Below, piece by piece: positions 20,055 to 30,641 of a DNA stretch of 64,000 nucleotides. Source of the DNA: Chrysophaeum taylorii (lineage: Eukaryota; Sar; Pelagophyceae; Pelagomonadales; Pelagomonadaceae). The stretch is from assembly GCA_029834535.1 (NCBI GenBank), contig JAQMWT010000664.1, positions 265,775 to 329,774 of the forward strand, written 5' to 3'. A model generated the notes under the pieces. The model ran no database searches. It was not told where the DNA came from and saw only the letters and a program-made list of their open reading frames with translations. The position numbers and the translations under genes were made by a program. Each line of letters opens with the position of its first letter. Positions within the stretch are counted from its first letter, which is position 1.

Positions 20055-21110
20055 AACCGCCACGTCAGCTCACCACGTACACTCGTCGTGCTAATTAAAT
20101 TAACCCCGAGTTGAGCGCCGGCCTCGGTCTTGGAAGAAGCCGTCGTCGAACCCAACTGCGGTTCGAGCGAAGTTGCCACTGGCGAACACACATCTTGTTG
20201 ATTGATATTATGTGCGCTCTCTTCGTTCGTTCGTTCGAAAAAGCCGTGGCGCGCCGACCGAAAGGCCCCGGACTTGGGCAAGTGCCGCTTCACTTTGTAG
20301 GCCGCGTTGAGCGAGCGAGCGCCTTGATCATATCGATGAAGTAAAAGGTGTTGACGATTCTGCTGAAAATCAAAATCGCAACCAACCATGAATTTATTTG
20401 GTGATCTTCCTTCTCGTTGATAAGTGTGGTACGGCACGTATTACACCTGTCAGTGACTTCGGTGACACTAGCTTGCTTCGACACGACTTGCGACGGAGTC
20501 GTCCCAGTCTCCGACAACAACAACAACCAAGGCGCGCGGACGATGTCGCCGTCGAGGCGCGAAGAAGGTCGTGGACAGCAGCGGGCCGATGGTTTTACAT
20601 TCGTGGCCCATACAGACCCCGAGATGTTCTTAGCGTCTGACGACTTGCTCGCGAGCGTGCACTTACTTATTAACGCGCCATCGGGTGTGTGATTGCAATC
20701 CAGGATGATGCGCTCAACCCATCGAGTTGGCTTGAACTTTTTGCCCGTGCGTGCGTGCGTGCCGCCGCACATCTCCATTCGAACGTGCCGTCGCCCTTCG
20801 GCGTTGTGATCACGTAGTCGCTCGCCGAACTCCTGGGCCGTCCCCCTCACCATAACGGTCACCGGCGTGTGCAACTTCAACAGGAGGCAGCCAGCGTGTG
20901 GCACAGAAGAGAAATGGAAGAGAAAACGTGATGCTCCCCGACCACAAACTGACGTCCTGCAACGTTTTTTTTCTTGAGCGAGTTTCGGTGTCAACCGGAC
21001 GCGAGATGATGTTTAGATCGGCAAAAAACCAAGTTGAAACCTTGGTTTTAAACCGGTTTAAAACATGTACCAAAGTACTAAAACTAAACTCTGACCTTTC
21101 ATAATTTAGG
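20055..21110 (-). pseudogene. Possible second MULE-like coding relic
   Basis: Minus-strand frame 20994-20290 contains RTGKKFKPTRWVERIILDCN followed by HTPDGALISK and, at its end, TFYFIDMIKALARSTR, which resembles FFIKMIKPLNAK in the neighbouring element E1. An N-terminal DNA-binding region of a Mutator-like transposase is possible but not proven. Frames around it are closed. Confidence 0.3.
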
Positions 21111-21252
21111 TACGGTAAGATTGATTCCCACAATAAATCGCGATATTTTTGATCGCGGTTATTATTTATTATCCGGTGAAAAAGTTTGTCGTCACCAGAA
21201 AAAACGGCCCTTCTCAACGGTCTTTTTCGTAACGGACCTCGGCGAGTTTTTT

Positions 21253-24200
21253 ATGACGACGATGGAGGGCGTGCATGGAAAAAAAAGGCGCCACGACGAC
21301 GACGATCGGAAGAACTGGCTCGTCGACGAACCATCACCTCGCGGTCGACGGATGGCCGACCCTCGGCGCTGCGATGATGCCCGTCCTCGACGAGGATGGG
21401 ACGGGCGGCCGCCGTCACCACTACTCAGGAGGCGACGCGCCGACTCGCCATCAACCTACTACGAGCGCCACCAAAAAAGGCGCCCAAAGCCGTCGTCGTC
21501 GTGGCCTCACGAAGCTGCTGGTGGAGGGCGAGACGACCGGCGGCGCGGTCCTAATCGGGACCGTTCGCCGATGCGACGACGACGACGAATCCCCGACCAC
21601 GCAGCAAACAACAACCAGTGGAGCCGCCGCGAGGACTATGACGGTCGAGGCTCCCCGCACCTCTGTTCTCGGTCGCCAAGGCGAAGACGACCTGGCACGC
21701 ACGACCACCTGCGGCGCGACGGTGGTCAGAGAGACTGGCGCCGTTCTCGGTCGCCGGCGCGACGACAAGCGGGCGAGACTCAGCGCTCTGGGCATGGCCG
21801 CTACTCCGAAGGTCGCGGCGCCGAGACTCCCTCGAACCTCACGCTAGCCAGCAGTTCCGAGGCACCGCGATGGCAACAAATTCAATGGGGGAAGCAGATG
21901 ACGGACCGCGGTGCGACTCCCGAAACGATTCTCTCGCTCGTCGCGGCTCGTGGCGACGAATTCAGCGCTCGCAACTTATCGACTGCCGCACACCGTGTCG
22001 CCAAAATGTCTCGAGGCCGAAACCGCGACGTGCAACGCGATCGCCGCGTGATGGCATTTGCCGACGCTTGTCGGCGGCGCATTCGAGAGTTCGACGCGCA
22101 AGCGCTCGCCAACACGGCGTGGGCCTTCGCGACGGCGCGCATCGAGGCACCTGAGCTCTTCGCGGCGATCGCCGGCGCGGCTTCATCGCGGCTTGGCGAG
22201 TTCAATCCGCAGAACCTCGCCAACACGGCGTGGGCCTTCGCGACGGCGCGCATCGAGGCACCCGAGCTCTTCGCGGCGATCGCCGGCGCGGCTTCATCGC
22301 GGCTTGGCGAGTTCGGTCCTCAGGGGCTTGCCAACACAGCGTGGGCCTTCGCGACGGCGCGCATCGAGGCACCTCATCTCTTCGCGGCGATCGCCGGCGC
22401 GGCTTCATCGCGGCTTGGCGAGTTCGGTCCTCAGGGGCTTGCCAACACAGCGTGGGCCTTCGCGACGGCGCGCATCGAGGCACCTGAGCTCTTCGCGGCG
22501 ATCGCCGGCGCGGCTTCATCGCGGCCTGGCGAGTTCAATCCGCAGGAATTCGCCAACACGGCATGGGCCTTCGCGACGGCGCGCATCGAGGCACCTCCGC
22601 TTTTCGACGCGATCGCCGGCGCGGCTTCATCGCGGCTTGGCGAGTTCAAACCGCAGGAACTCGCTAACACGGCGTGGGCCTTCGCGACGGCGCGCATCGA
22701 GGCACCCGTGCTCTTCGACGCGATCGCCGGCGCGGCTTCTTCGCGGCTTGGCGAGTTCAAACCGCAAGAACTCGCCAACACGGCGTGGGCCTTCGCGACG
22801 GCGCGCATCGAGGCACCTCAGCTTTTCGACTCGATTGCCGGCGCGGCTTCATTGCGGCTTGGCGAGTTCAATCCGCAGGACCTCGCCAACACGGCGTGGG
22901 CCTTCGCGACGGCGCGTATTGAGGCACCAGAGCTCTTCGACGCGGTCGCCGGCGCGGCTTCATCTCGGCTTGGCGAGTTCAAACCGCAGGAACTCGCTAA
23001 CACGGCGTGGGCCTTCGCGACGGCGCGCATCGAGGCACCCGTGCTCTTCGACGCGATCGCCGGCGCGGCTTCTTCGCGGCTTGGCGAGTTCAAACCGCAG
23101 GAACTCGCCAACACGGCGTGGGCCTTCGCGACGGCGCGCATCGAGGCACCTCAGCTTTTCGACTCGATTGCCGGCGCGGCTTCATTGCGGCTTGGCGAGT
23201 TCAATCCGCAGGACCTCGCCAACACGGCGTGGGCCTTCGCGACGGCGCGCGTCGAGGCACCAGAGCTCTTCGACGCGGTCGCCGGCGCGGCTTCATCTCG
23301 GCTTGGCGAGTTCAATCAGCAGGGCCTCGCCAACACAGCGTGGGCCTTCGCGACGGCGCGCATCGAGGCACCTCAGCTTTTCGACGCGATTGCCAGCGCG
23401 GCTTCATCGCGGCTTGGCGAGTTCAATCCGCAGGACCTCACCAACACGGCATGGGCCTTCGCGACGGCGCGCATCGAGGCACCCGTGCTCTTCGACGCGA
23501 TCGCCGGCGCGGCTTCTTCGCGGCTTGGCGAGTTCAAACCGCAGGAACTCGCCAACACGGCGTGGGCCTTCGCGACGGCGCGCATCGAGGCACCTCAGCT
23601 TTTCGACGCGATTGCCAGCGCGGCTTCATCGCGGCTTGAGGAGTTCAATCCGCAGGACCTCACCAACACGGCATGGGCCTTTGCGACGGCGCGCATCGAG
23701 GCACCAGAGCTCTTCGCGACGATCGCCAGCACGGCTTCATCTCGGCTTGGCGAGTTTAATCCGCAGGGTCTCGCCAACACGGCGTGGGCCTTCGCCACGT
23801 CGGGCATCGAGGCACCTAAGCTTTTTGACTCGATTGCCCTGGCAGCCTGGTCACGGCTGGGCGAATTCAGTCCTCGAAGTCTTGCCAACGCGGCGTGGTC
23901 ATTCGCCTGCGTTGACTGGAAAAAGGACCCCGTGTTTTTCACCGAGCTCGCCAACTTTGCTGTCACAGATCTCGATGCCTTCGATGATCATGCACTGTCA
24001 CAGCTCCACCTTACTTCGCTGCACTTTGGCCTCGAGTGGCCCGACCGGTGCTCCCCGCTGTCAAAGCACCCGCAGATGCTCCAGATGGCGTATCAACGTC
24101 AGGACCCAACGCCGTCCCAGCTCCAACGGGACGTTGCGACCGCGCTCGACCGAGTTGGCTGGATGCACGTCTTCGAGCACGTGACCGAAGAGGGATTGTC

Positions 24201-24438
24201 GCTTGACATGGCTCAACCTGACACCAAGCGCGCGGTCGAAGTCGACGGGCCACACCACTACCTCAAGAGAACGAGGGTTGAGCACGGGTCTACGCGCTTC
24301 AAGTCCCGACTGCTAAGGCGGCTTGGCTGGGACGTAGCCCACGTTTCGTTCGATGAGTGGGACGCCCTCGACACCGAGCAAGAACAGGACTCTTATCTCC
24401 GGGGTAGGCTGCAAGCAATGATATCAGCACCAGCGTAA
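21253..24438 (+). CDS. RAP-domain protein with seventeen 37-residue helical repeats (second copy)
   Basis: Uninterrupted frame of 1061 codons from the ATG at 21253 to TAA at 24438; an upstream extension to 21121 lacks an ATG. Residues 1-200 are very rich in Arg, Asp and Ser (RS/RD-like low complexity). Residues about 203-270 hold the family block RWQQIQWGKQMTDRGATPET. Seventeen 37-residue repeats (111-bp period) run from about residue 285 to 913, consensus LANTAWAFATARIEAPELFD, the last degenerate (LANAAWSFACVDWKKDP). The RAP domain (about 980-1050) shows LSLDMAQPDTKRAVEVDGPH, HYLKRTR, FKSRLLRRLGWDVAHVS and EW. Same inferred role as the first copy: an RNA-binding organellar factor. Repeats contain a 333-bp higher-order duplication, so repeat number may vary between alleles. 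Neighbour elements are transposon remnants. Confidence 0.87.
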   Translation: MTTMEGVHGKKRRHDDDDRKNWLVDEPSPRGRRMADPRRCDDARPRRGWDGRPPSPLLRRRRADSPSTYYERHQKRRPKPSSSWPHEAAGGGRDDRRRGPNRDRSPMRRRRRIPDHAANNNQWSRREDYDGRGSPHLCSRSPRRRRPGTHDHLRRDGGQRDWRRSRSPARRQAGETQRSGHGRYSEGRGAETPSNLTLASSSEAPRWQQIQWGKQMTDRGATPETILSLVAARGDEFSARNLSTAAHRVAKMSRGRNRDVQRDRRVMAFADACRRRIREFDAQALANTAWAFATARIEAPELFAAIAGAASSRLGEFNPQNLANTAWAFATARIEAPELFAAIAGAASSRLGEFGPQGLANTAWAFATARIEAPHLFAAIAGAASSRLGEFGPQGLANTAWAFATARIEAPELFAAIAGAASSRPGEFNPQEFANTAWAFATARIEAPPLFDAIAGAASSRLGEFKPQELANTAWAFATARIEAPVLFDAIAGAASSRLGEFKPQELANTAWAFATARIEAPQLFDSIAGAASLRLGEFNPQDLANTAWAFATARIEAPELFDAVAGAASSRLGEFKPQELANTAWAFATARIEAPVLFDAIAGAASSRLGEFKPQELANTAWAFATARIEAPQLFDSIAGAASLRLGEFNPQDLANTAWAFATARVEAPELFDAVAGAASSRLGEFNQQGLANTAWAFATARIEAPQLFDAIASAASSRLGEFNPQDLTNTAWAFATARIEAPVLFDAIAGAASSRLGEFKPQELANTAWAFATARIEAPQLFDAIASAASSRLEEFNPQDLTNTAWAFATARIEAPELFATIASTASSRLGEFNPQGLANTAWAFATSGIEAPKLFDSIALAAWSRLGEFSPRSLANAAWSFACVDWKKDPVFFTELANFAVTDLDAFDDHALSQLHLTSLHFGLEWPDRCSPLSKHPQMLQMAYQRQDPTPSQLQRDVATALDRVGWMHVFEHVTEEGLSLDMAQPDTKRAVEVDGPHHYLKRTRVEHGSTRFKSRLLRRLGWDVAHVSFDEWDALDTEQEQDSYLRGRLQAMISAPA
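22105..23890 (+). repeat. 111-bp tandem repeat array inside second RAP gene
   Basis: Units begin at CTCGCCAACACGGCGTGG and recur every 111 bp (22105, 22216 and onward). Units from 22701 and 23034 are near-identical over three repeats (333 bp), and a third related start at 23478 is offset by 444 bp, all exact multiples of 111. The periodicity also creates long meaningless frames on both strands. Confidence 0.9.
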
Positions 24439-24689
24439 TAATTGAATCCAAAGATTCGTTTTCATCTCCTTCCCTTCCGCGTTTGCTCATTCTCCCGTTT
24501 CCTCGAGCCTAAATGATGGTTGCGATAGTAGTAATAACAACTCGAAGGCGCCGTGGCATGTCGTATTGCCGACATTTTTGAGCCGGGAGGATGGTTAAGT
24601 ATTCACCATTCTTGGTATCGATTATTGATCTCGTCGAGGTGGAGAATTGCACGTCGCGCGATCCCCTCGCCCCGTTTGGACCTGACTGG
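24439..24689. other. Spacer 3' of second RAP gene
   Basis: AT-rich sequence with no recognisable gene or terminal repeat. Confidence 0.4.
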
Positions 24690-24925
24690 TTAAAGAAGCT
24701 CGCGGACGCGGATCGTGTCCGCATCCGACCCGCGGATTTGGACCGTGACCGCAAGTGTCCGCGACCAGGGGACCTGCGGATGCGGACACCCTGCGGACAC
24801 GGATAGCCAGCGGACACCCGGCGGATGCGGACACCCTGCGGACACGGATAGCCGGTGGACACGGACAGCCAGCGGATGCAGACACCCAGCAAATGCGGAC
24901 GCCTGCGGTGTGGGAGTGTCGCGTC
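24690..24925. repeat. GCGGACAC/GCGGATGC minisatellite
   Basis: Interspersed short units such as GCGGATGCGGACACCCTGCG and GGACACGGATAGCC recur about ten times with variable spacing. A related cluster lies at 30090-30300. Confidence 0.75.
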
Positions 24926-25027
24926 TCTCCGTGTCGCGTCCCCGCTGCTTGAAACAAACAATGGGTCCAACCCCACTCAATCCTTAACTTTAACCTCGTC
25001 TCGCGACACAGCGAGCAAGAACCGGTC

Positions 25028-26963
25028 ATGACATCAGCATCGGGAGGGGAGCGCGCGGGTTCAGAAGGTGCTGCGCAGAGGAAGCTCGTGGTGTTCGAAG
25101 ACTTTTCGAAGGACATCGGGTACCAATTTTCCGTGCATGGCACCTGGTGGAAGGGTGGACTGCTGCTGAACGTCGAAGAGAATGGCAGGCATTTGTCGTT
25201 GAGCACCAACCAAAGCACAAATTTCCGAGCGGAGTGTAGAAAGAGGCGTTGAAGATCTCGTGTCCGGAGTACGAAGTCCTCGACGACAGCGAGCGCGAGT
25301 TTTTTTCTGGGTTGAATGCCGGAGTTCGAGGCCGTTTCATTCGTTTGTGAGTATGAAGGCGCGGTACGACAAGATGGATAAAGAGAACTATGAGCGTGTG
25401 AAGGCTCAGACCTCGTCAACGCCTATTGAGAATCGCATGCCACTGATGGAACTACCGAGGACGAGGGCGGTGTCACTGATGCCGACGACGATGAGGTGGC
25501 TAGCCAGTCTCGCTACAAGTCAATTGTCAAGTCGTTATTCGGAGTGGCGAACGGCTCCCTGGCCTGCATGTCCACCGACGGCGGCGTTTCAGAGAAGAGC
25601 GTCGCGTTTCAAATGAGATGCATCCTACCGGGCGGTAACAAGCTGCCACTGGTTCGGCAGGCTTGCAAGAGAAAGGATTCAATCAAGGAGCCATCGAACA
25701 CCGGACGGATGTCTGCCTTTATTAAACGACACTATCCGGCCATCTACGACGAACTTATCCAAGGCAAGTCGCCGTTCTCCACCTCGCAGATTGTCACCGG
25801 CGAGGTCCGTCAGAGAAAGCCAACAAGGATGATATCCAGCGCTAGAGATCGAGGACGTGTTGCGCGAGGACATGTTGCGCGACCAGTACGAGAGCCTAGG
25901 TTCTGATACAGATGCGACTACAGAGACCGACGCCCCGTCTAGAGCCGTCGAGTCCGCTTCTTACTCCGCGTCTTTCGGCAAGGTTCCACGGACATTTACT
26001 GACTTCGAATGGAGCGTCAACTCGCAGCTCGAGGCGGCCATGCAGCCACCCACGAAACTCACTCTCCAGACCGAAGGCGACGTTCCAGTGGCCGCCGACA
26101 TGGAGCGAGTGTACGTTTATCGTTGCATCAAGTCGCTTGAGAAACGGGAGCTGCGTGTCCCAAGACGGCACACCGGCACTGGCCCGAATCGCAAATTAAT
26201 TAGACGATGTTCCGTGGGATGATGTTGACCAGTCCTTTCAAACTTTCAGTTAGGTGCTTGTCGAAAAACTGAAGCCGCGCCACCTGTGCCGCGCGCCGGC
26301 GGAAGCGATGATGATTTGATGCTGTTGAATCCAATGCTCAAGCTCAACCAGATTCTGCCGCAGGCACAAGCCAAGCTCGCGACTGTCACGTTCGAGGCAG
26401 ATTGGGAGGAAGCATCAGAGAGACTCGCTTCGCTTCAGCCAGAACCGACGCAGCCTTTGCCCTACAAGAAGAAGCGTCGTACTGCCGACTCCGATTCCGA
26501 CTCCGACGACGATCTTCTCGACCTCGGCGATGACGATGAATCCGCGGATGAACCAGTCGCTACGCCGCAGAAACACGACGCTCACATCGAGCTGGCTAAG
26601 TTCCGGGCGATGACTCATGATACATACCAAACGGCGACCTTGCTGTTTGAGAGTAAGGGCTGCGCACAGTTCACTGAAGCTCACGAGGAGCGGGTCTTCA
26701 GGTTCACGAAGCTGACCAAAATGCCGCTTCGCTCTCGCCTCAGGCCCAGGCTGCTCAAGGCCTTCGTAATCATCAAACATAACTTCCCATTTTTCTGGAA
26801 GAAAGAAACTCGACGGCGGCATCGAGACTACGACCGGCTTTGGGTGTTGTTCAAAGAAACGCCAAACACACCACTGGTGAGCACGACAATCCCGAGTACG
26901 ACGACACCGAGGTTGATGATGAAGAGTCCGGCGCCTTTTGAAAAAACACTTGATCGCCTGTAG
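25028..26963 (+). pseudogene. hAT-superfamily transposase relic with BED-like N-terminus
   Basis: Three frame blocks in order. 25028-25500: VFEDFSKDIGYQF and YEVLDDSEREFF in different frames. 25496-25906: SLACMSTDGG, QMRCILPGGNK, then KEPSNTGRMSAFIKRHYPAIYDEL, which resembles a BED zinc-finger tail with its cysteine pair eroded. 25857-26963: LTLQTEGDVPV, an acidic D/S stretch, and EAHEERVFRFTKLTK, LRSRLRPRLLKAFVIIKHNF then PFFWK, the hAT C-terminal dimerisation signature. Several shifts and stops separate the blocks. hAT transposases cut and paste DNA; this copy is dead. It is closely related to the relic at 17436-18700. Confidence 0.6.
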
Positions 26964-27576
26964 TCCTCGCACCTCCTCTGGGCGTCCTCTCGCTCTACCC
27001 TTGATGACGCCCTTCTTTTTTCTTTTCGCTCCTCTTTCGTGTCTCCGCTTCCTGCGGCCCACGCCTCTTCTCCTCGCACGAATACCAACTCCCGGCCAGT
27101 GGCTTCTAGGCCATCTTCTCGTCGGCAGCTCTCACCCTGGCTCGCCCTTGCCGCCACCTCCTTCCTGTTCGCACCGCCTGTTGCGTGTCCATCTCGCAGC
27201 CTTGAGCCGTAAGCCCACCGCTCGAGCCTTTCCTGGCTCCCCACCCCGCCCGTGCCCCGGCGGGCTTAAAGATCGCGCACTATGCACGTAAACAGACTTC
27301 CGATCAAACGGGCGAGGGCACAGTTACGTGTAATTAGACATCACCACGCCTGCCGCTACTCTCTATTCTTCTTTCCCCTCGCCCTCTTTGAGCTTCACTC
27401 CTTCTTGCCTTGCGCCCTTCTTCCTACCTTTACCTCTGATGAGAATGTGCGTTTTTGCTTCATCCGTCTTCCCCTCTGCGCGCATATCCTTTGTATTCTT
27501 GGTGCTTCCTTGCTTCCTTGCGCTCATCCATTCTGGCTCTTTGAGCCTGGGAGTTGCAAACACCATAATAATAATA
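26964..27576. other. Pyrimidine-rich spacer
   Basis: C/T-rich DNA without recognisable coding motifs or terminal repeats. Confidence 0.4.
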
Positions 27577-30024
27577 AGGGATCGGTCAAGTTTGGTCAAC
27601 AACAAGTTTGGTCAATTTCTTTCAAGTTTGCTCGATTTTGATGTATGTTTAAGGAAATAAAATTCACAAGTTTGGTCACTTTTGATAGAAGAAGTTTGAT
27701 CAGGTTAAGTTTGGCCACTCCTCCGAAGTTGCATTAAGTTTGATCAATCAACCCTTCAAGTTTGATTAATAACCTTCTTGTAAGTTTGGTAAACAAGTTT
27801 CATCACTACTCCTCAAACTTCCACAGTAATAATAATTGACTAAACTTTGGCTTTTAAAATCAAACTTAATGAGGCTGTTTAAGGGGGCGCGTGAGCGCTT
27901 TTGGTTTTGCAAAAATAATGCTTTTGGTGCTGCAGCCACGCAGAATCAATCTACCGTGGCGTTACACGCGCGGCATGGGCACCCCCCCATGACCGTCCGC
28001 CTAAAAAGAAGGAGATCCATCTTAAGACAGCGCGGCGATACGCACAAGGAGAGCGGGCAGCGACGCGCGGCCTCGAGAGCAGATTTTCCCCACGGCTTGG
28101 CGTACTTAAGCTGGTCCCACGCATTCTCGTACCTTCCATCGTTCGTAGAAGCCACCCAAACCGCGACTCACCACGGTGGTGTTGCCGTGGTCGCACGTCA
28201 TTCTTCAGCAGCAACATGCAGAAACATCGGACACCAGACTTATTACATGGCCTGCGTGAGACGGATCACTACATTATGCATCCCAAAATCTCTCCGAGAG
28301 GGAGCGCGTCTTCGATAATAATCGACTCGGGGTCGAGTTAAAACGCGAAACTCGACGACGACCTCGAGAAGAAACTGCGAGAGCAACTTGCCCTTGGAGC
28401 ACCCAAAGATTGATTGTAGTCCCACACTTGTGCGGGACCGTACAGGACCACGTTCAGGAGTTCCTCACCGTCGCGTACCCGATCCGGAGTTCAATAGCTG
28501 TCCAGCTTGATCATGGGAAAACGGCAACGCGAGCACGAGCCGTTACGCCTGCATAAACAACTCGCAAGACCGTAAGTGAACACCTCCTTATCCTCCTCCT
28601 CCTCCCGCATCTCGACAACCCCGCCCTGCCGCAAGATCTCCCCGGGAGCTGCTGCTGCACCGTCGAGCACTGTACTACGAGAAAGTCGGCAAATACAAAA
28701 GCTGCGGCGCGAAGGGATGTCAAGACGTCGACAGCCTCGCTCCGGAAGAAGATCGCTGACACCACCCCTGTAATTCTAACCCAGTCATCATCAGTACAAG
28801 CCTCAAATATGACAAGTTTGATGTGATTGTTCGAAATTTGATCACACCAAATTGAATTATAGGTTTGATCACAAAAAGCTACAAGTTTTGTCATTGGAAT
28901 TGAAAGTTGATCACAAGGTCGCAAGTTTGATCGCAATGTTTGATCAACGATGTTACAAGTTTGGTGACAAAGCCTCCAAGTTTGACCATACACACGCATC
29001 AACGTGCGAACACTCGCAGAACAACATCCACAAACAAGACCTGCGCAAGACAGCGCTGATACCGCGCTGTTTTTTTCGTCGCCCAAGACTATTCATTCGG
29101 ATGCATCTTATTAGTTCGATGTTTATGACAGACTACAGCGAACGATCCCGGTTCGTCATCTCGTGCCTTTAATAGCGGATGACGTTGCTGCGGATGTCTA
29201 TCAAACGCATATGCCGAGAAGAGGCGCCCGACTTGCCCTCCATAAAACCCGTGATGAGGACCGACACGGCCTCGTGATTTTCTTCGCGCGATAGCTGGAT
29301 CTTTTTTGTCGGCACGAAGGTTCCGAGAGCAGGTGTGCCTTTTACAACAACACGCGCGACGATATTGTCTACTCGCATATCGCAACGGGCAGCACGCGCA
29401 TAAAAGCTACACCTTGCATATAGCACTCGAACGACAGCGCTGTCGTCGTCGCGCTGTTGTTAACCATGTTGTTGTACGCGCCGTCCGTCCAAAAACTTGC
29501 CGCCCATCTCCAACATCAGATGCTGCTGCAAGTCGGCCTCGAGAACACGCGCATGCTCGAGAAAAGTGGACTACCCTCGTATTTTTTGCGCGCGCTGAGC
29601 TGCGACGGCGTACTCGGCGATCACTCTAGTCGTTTACCACCACCTTCGTCTGGGCACGCACGCGACTTCTTGTTTTCTTTTTTCTCGGCGTCGTGGTCAA
29701 CCGACGTCGGCGTGTTTAACACCACCACGCGACCCGAGCGACGACGAACCCCCCCCATCGATACCGTCCTCCTCGTCGTTCGTTTCCAAGTCGAAGGACG
29801 CTCCGGAGTCACCACAGCGCGACGACACGAACAGAACCGCTGAAACCTTTGATCACGGACGCGGGTTTTTTTTGTCAGCGAACCCTTGTGTTTTTTGCTC
29901 TTTCTCACAGTACAAGTTTAGTCAACCACAAGAAACTGATTGACCAAAAAACGACCACAAATTTGTTGATTGAGGGTTTAGGGTGACCGAACTTTTTTGG
30001 TGGTTGGAAGCTTGACTTTTCCCT
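27577..30024 (-). mobile_element. Uncharacterised element A with GTTTGGTCAA subterminal repeats
   Basis: The left end reads AGGGATCGGTCAAG (27577) and the right end CTTGACTTTTCCCT (30011-30024), an imperfect inverted repeat, flanked on both sides by short ATA/AAT runs. Left subterminal DNA (27585-27860) holds about ten AAGTTTGGTCAA-type motifs; more occur centrally at about 28800-28990 and at the right end. On the minus strand two coding blocks are shared with inverted copy B: RCDMRVDNIV followed by EAVSVLITGFMEGKSG then SSRHMRLI (29171-29400), and NAWDQLKYAKPWGKSALEAA (about 28060-28120). A plus-strand block (DHVQEFLTVA, about 28445-28480) is also shared. No known transposase was recognised. 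All frames are interrupted. Confidence 0.6.
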
Positions 30025-30593
30025 AATAATAATAATGATTGGACGTGTTTCATGGCAAGGGCGCGGCATAAACTCCAGCTAGCCTCTTTTTCCCTGCAAC
30101 TGCGGACACCCTGCAGAGTCGGAGCATCCGCAGGCGCAGGCGTGCCTTGGACGCCGACATACGCGGATACAGCTAGACGGCACACACGGACGTCCCGCGA
30201 GTGCGATTAGACGCAGATGCAGACAGCCCCAGATGCGGACACGCCGCGGATGCGGATAACACACGGATGACGAGCGGATACGGATGCGGGTAAAGCGTCC
30301 GCGAGCATCTTTATGTCAGACTGGTGGTGCCTGCACCCAAAGTCCGAACCCGGAAACACTCGAGATGTCTGCCATCGAGACTATGTACGCACGATCGGCT
30401 GCGCATCATTAATTAAGATTTTTGCAACACCCAACAACTCCCTCCACGCGTGACGCAACTAACGCCACGTCGATCATCGGCAGCTTCGAGCTACCACTCA
30501 ATGTCCGCACCGCGAGAGGCGCGGCACTCCCCAACCCTCGAGCTTAAAGACTCTCGAGTGGAGCTTGCGTCGAGTTCGAGACGCTGGGGGTCC
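30025..30593. repeat. Spacer with second GCGGATGCGGACA cluster
   Basis: From about 30090 to 30300 units such as ATGCGGACACGCCGCGGATG and GCGGATACGGATGCGGG recur, resembling the minisatellite at 24690-24925. The remainder up to 30593 shows nothing recognisable. Confidence 0.55.
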
Positions 30594-30633
30594 GGGTCGC
30601 TCTTGGGATAATTGTTTACGTACCCAGGGATTA

Positions 30634-30641
30634 TAAATTTT
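30634..30641. repeat. Target-site duplication, left, of hAT
   Basis: TAAATTTT immediately left of the terminal CAGCG; identical to 33300-33307. Confidence 0.9.

Noticed and set aside
22058-24184. 708-codon plus-strand frame rich in RRGPSRRRASRH repeats
   Set aside because: It is the +1 shadow of the 111-bp repeat array in the second RAP gene; the RAP frame has the recognised domains.
29973-29982. GGGTTTAGGG, a telomere-like motif
   Set aside because: Only a single unit, inside the subterminal region of element A; not a telomeric array.
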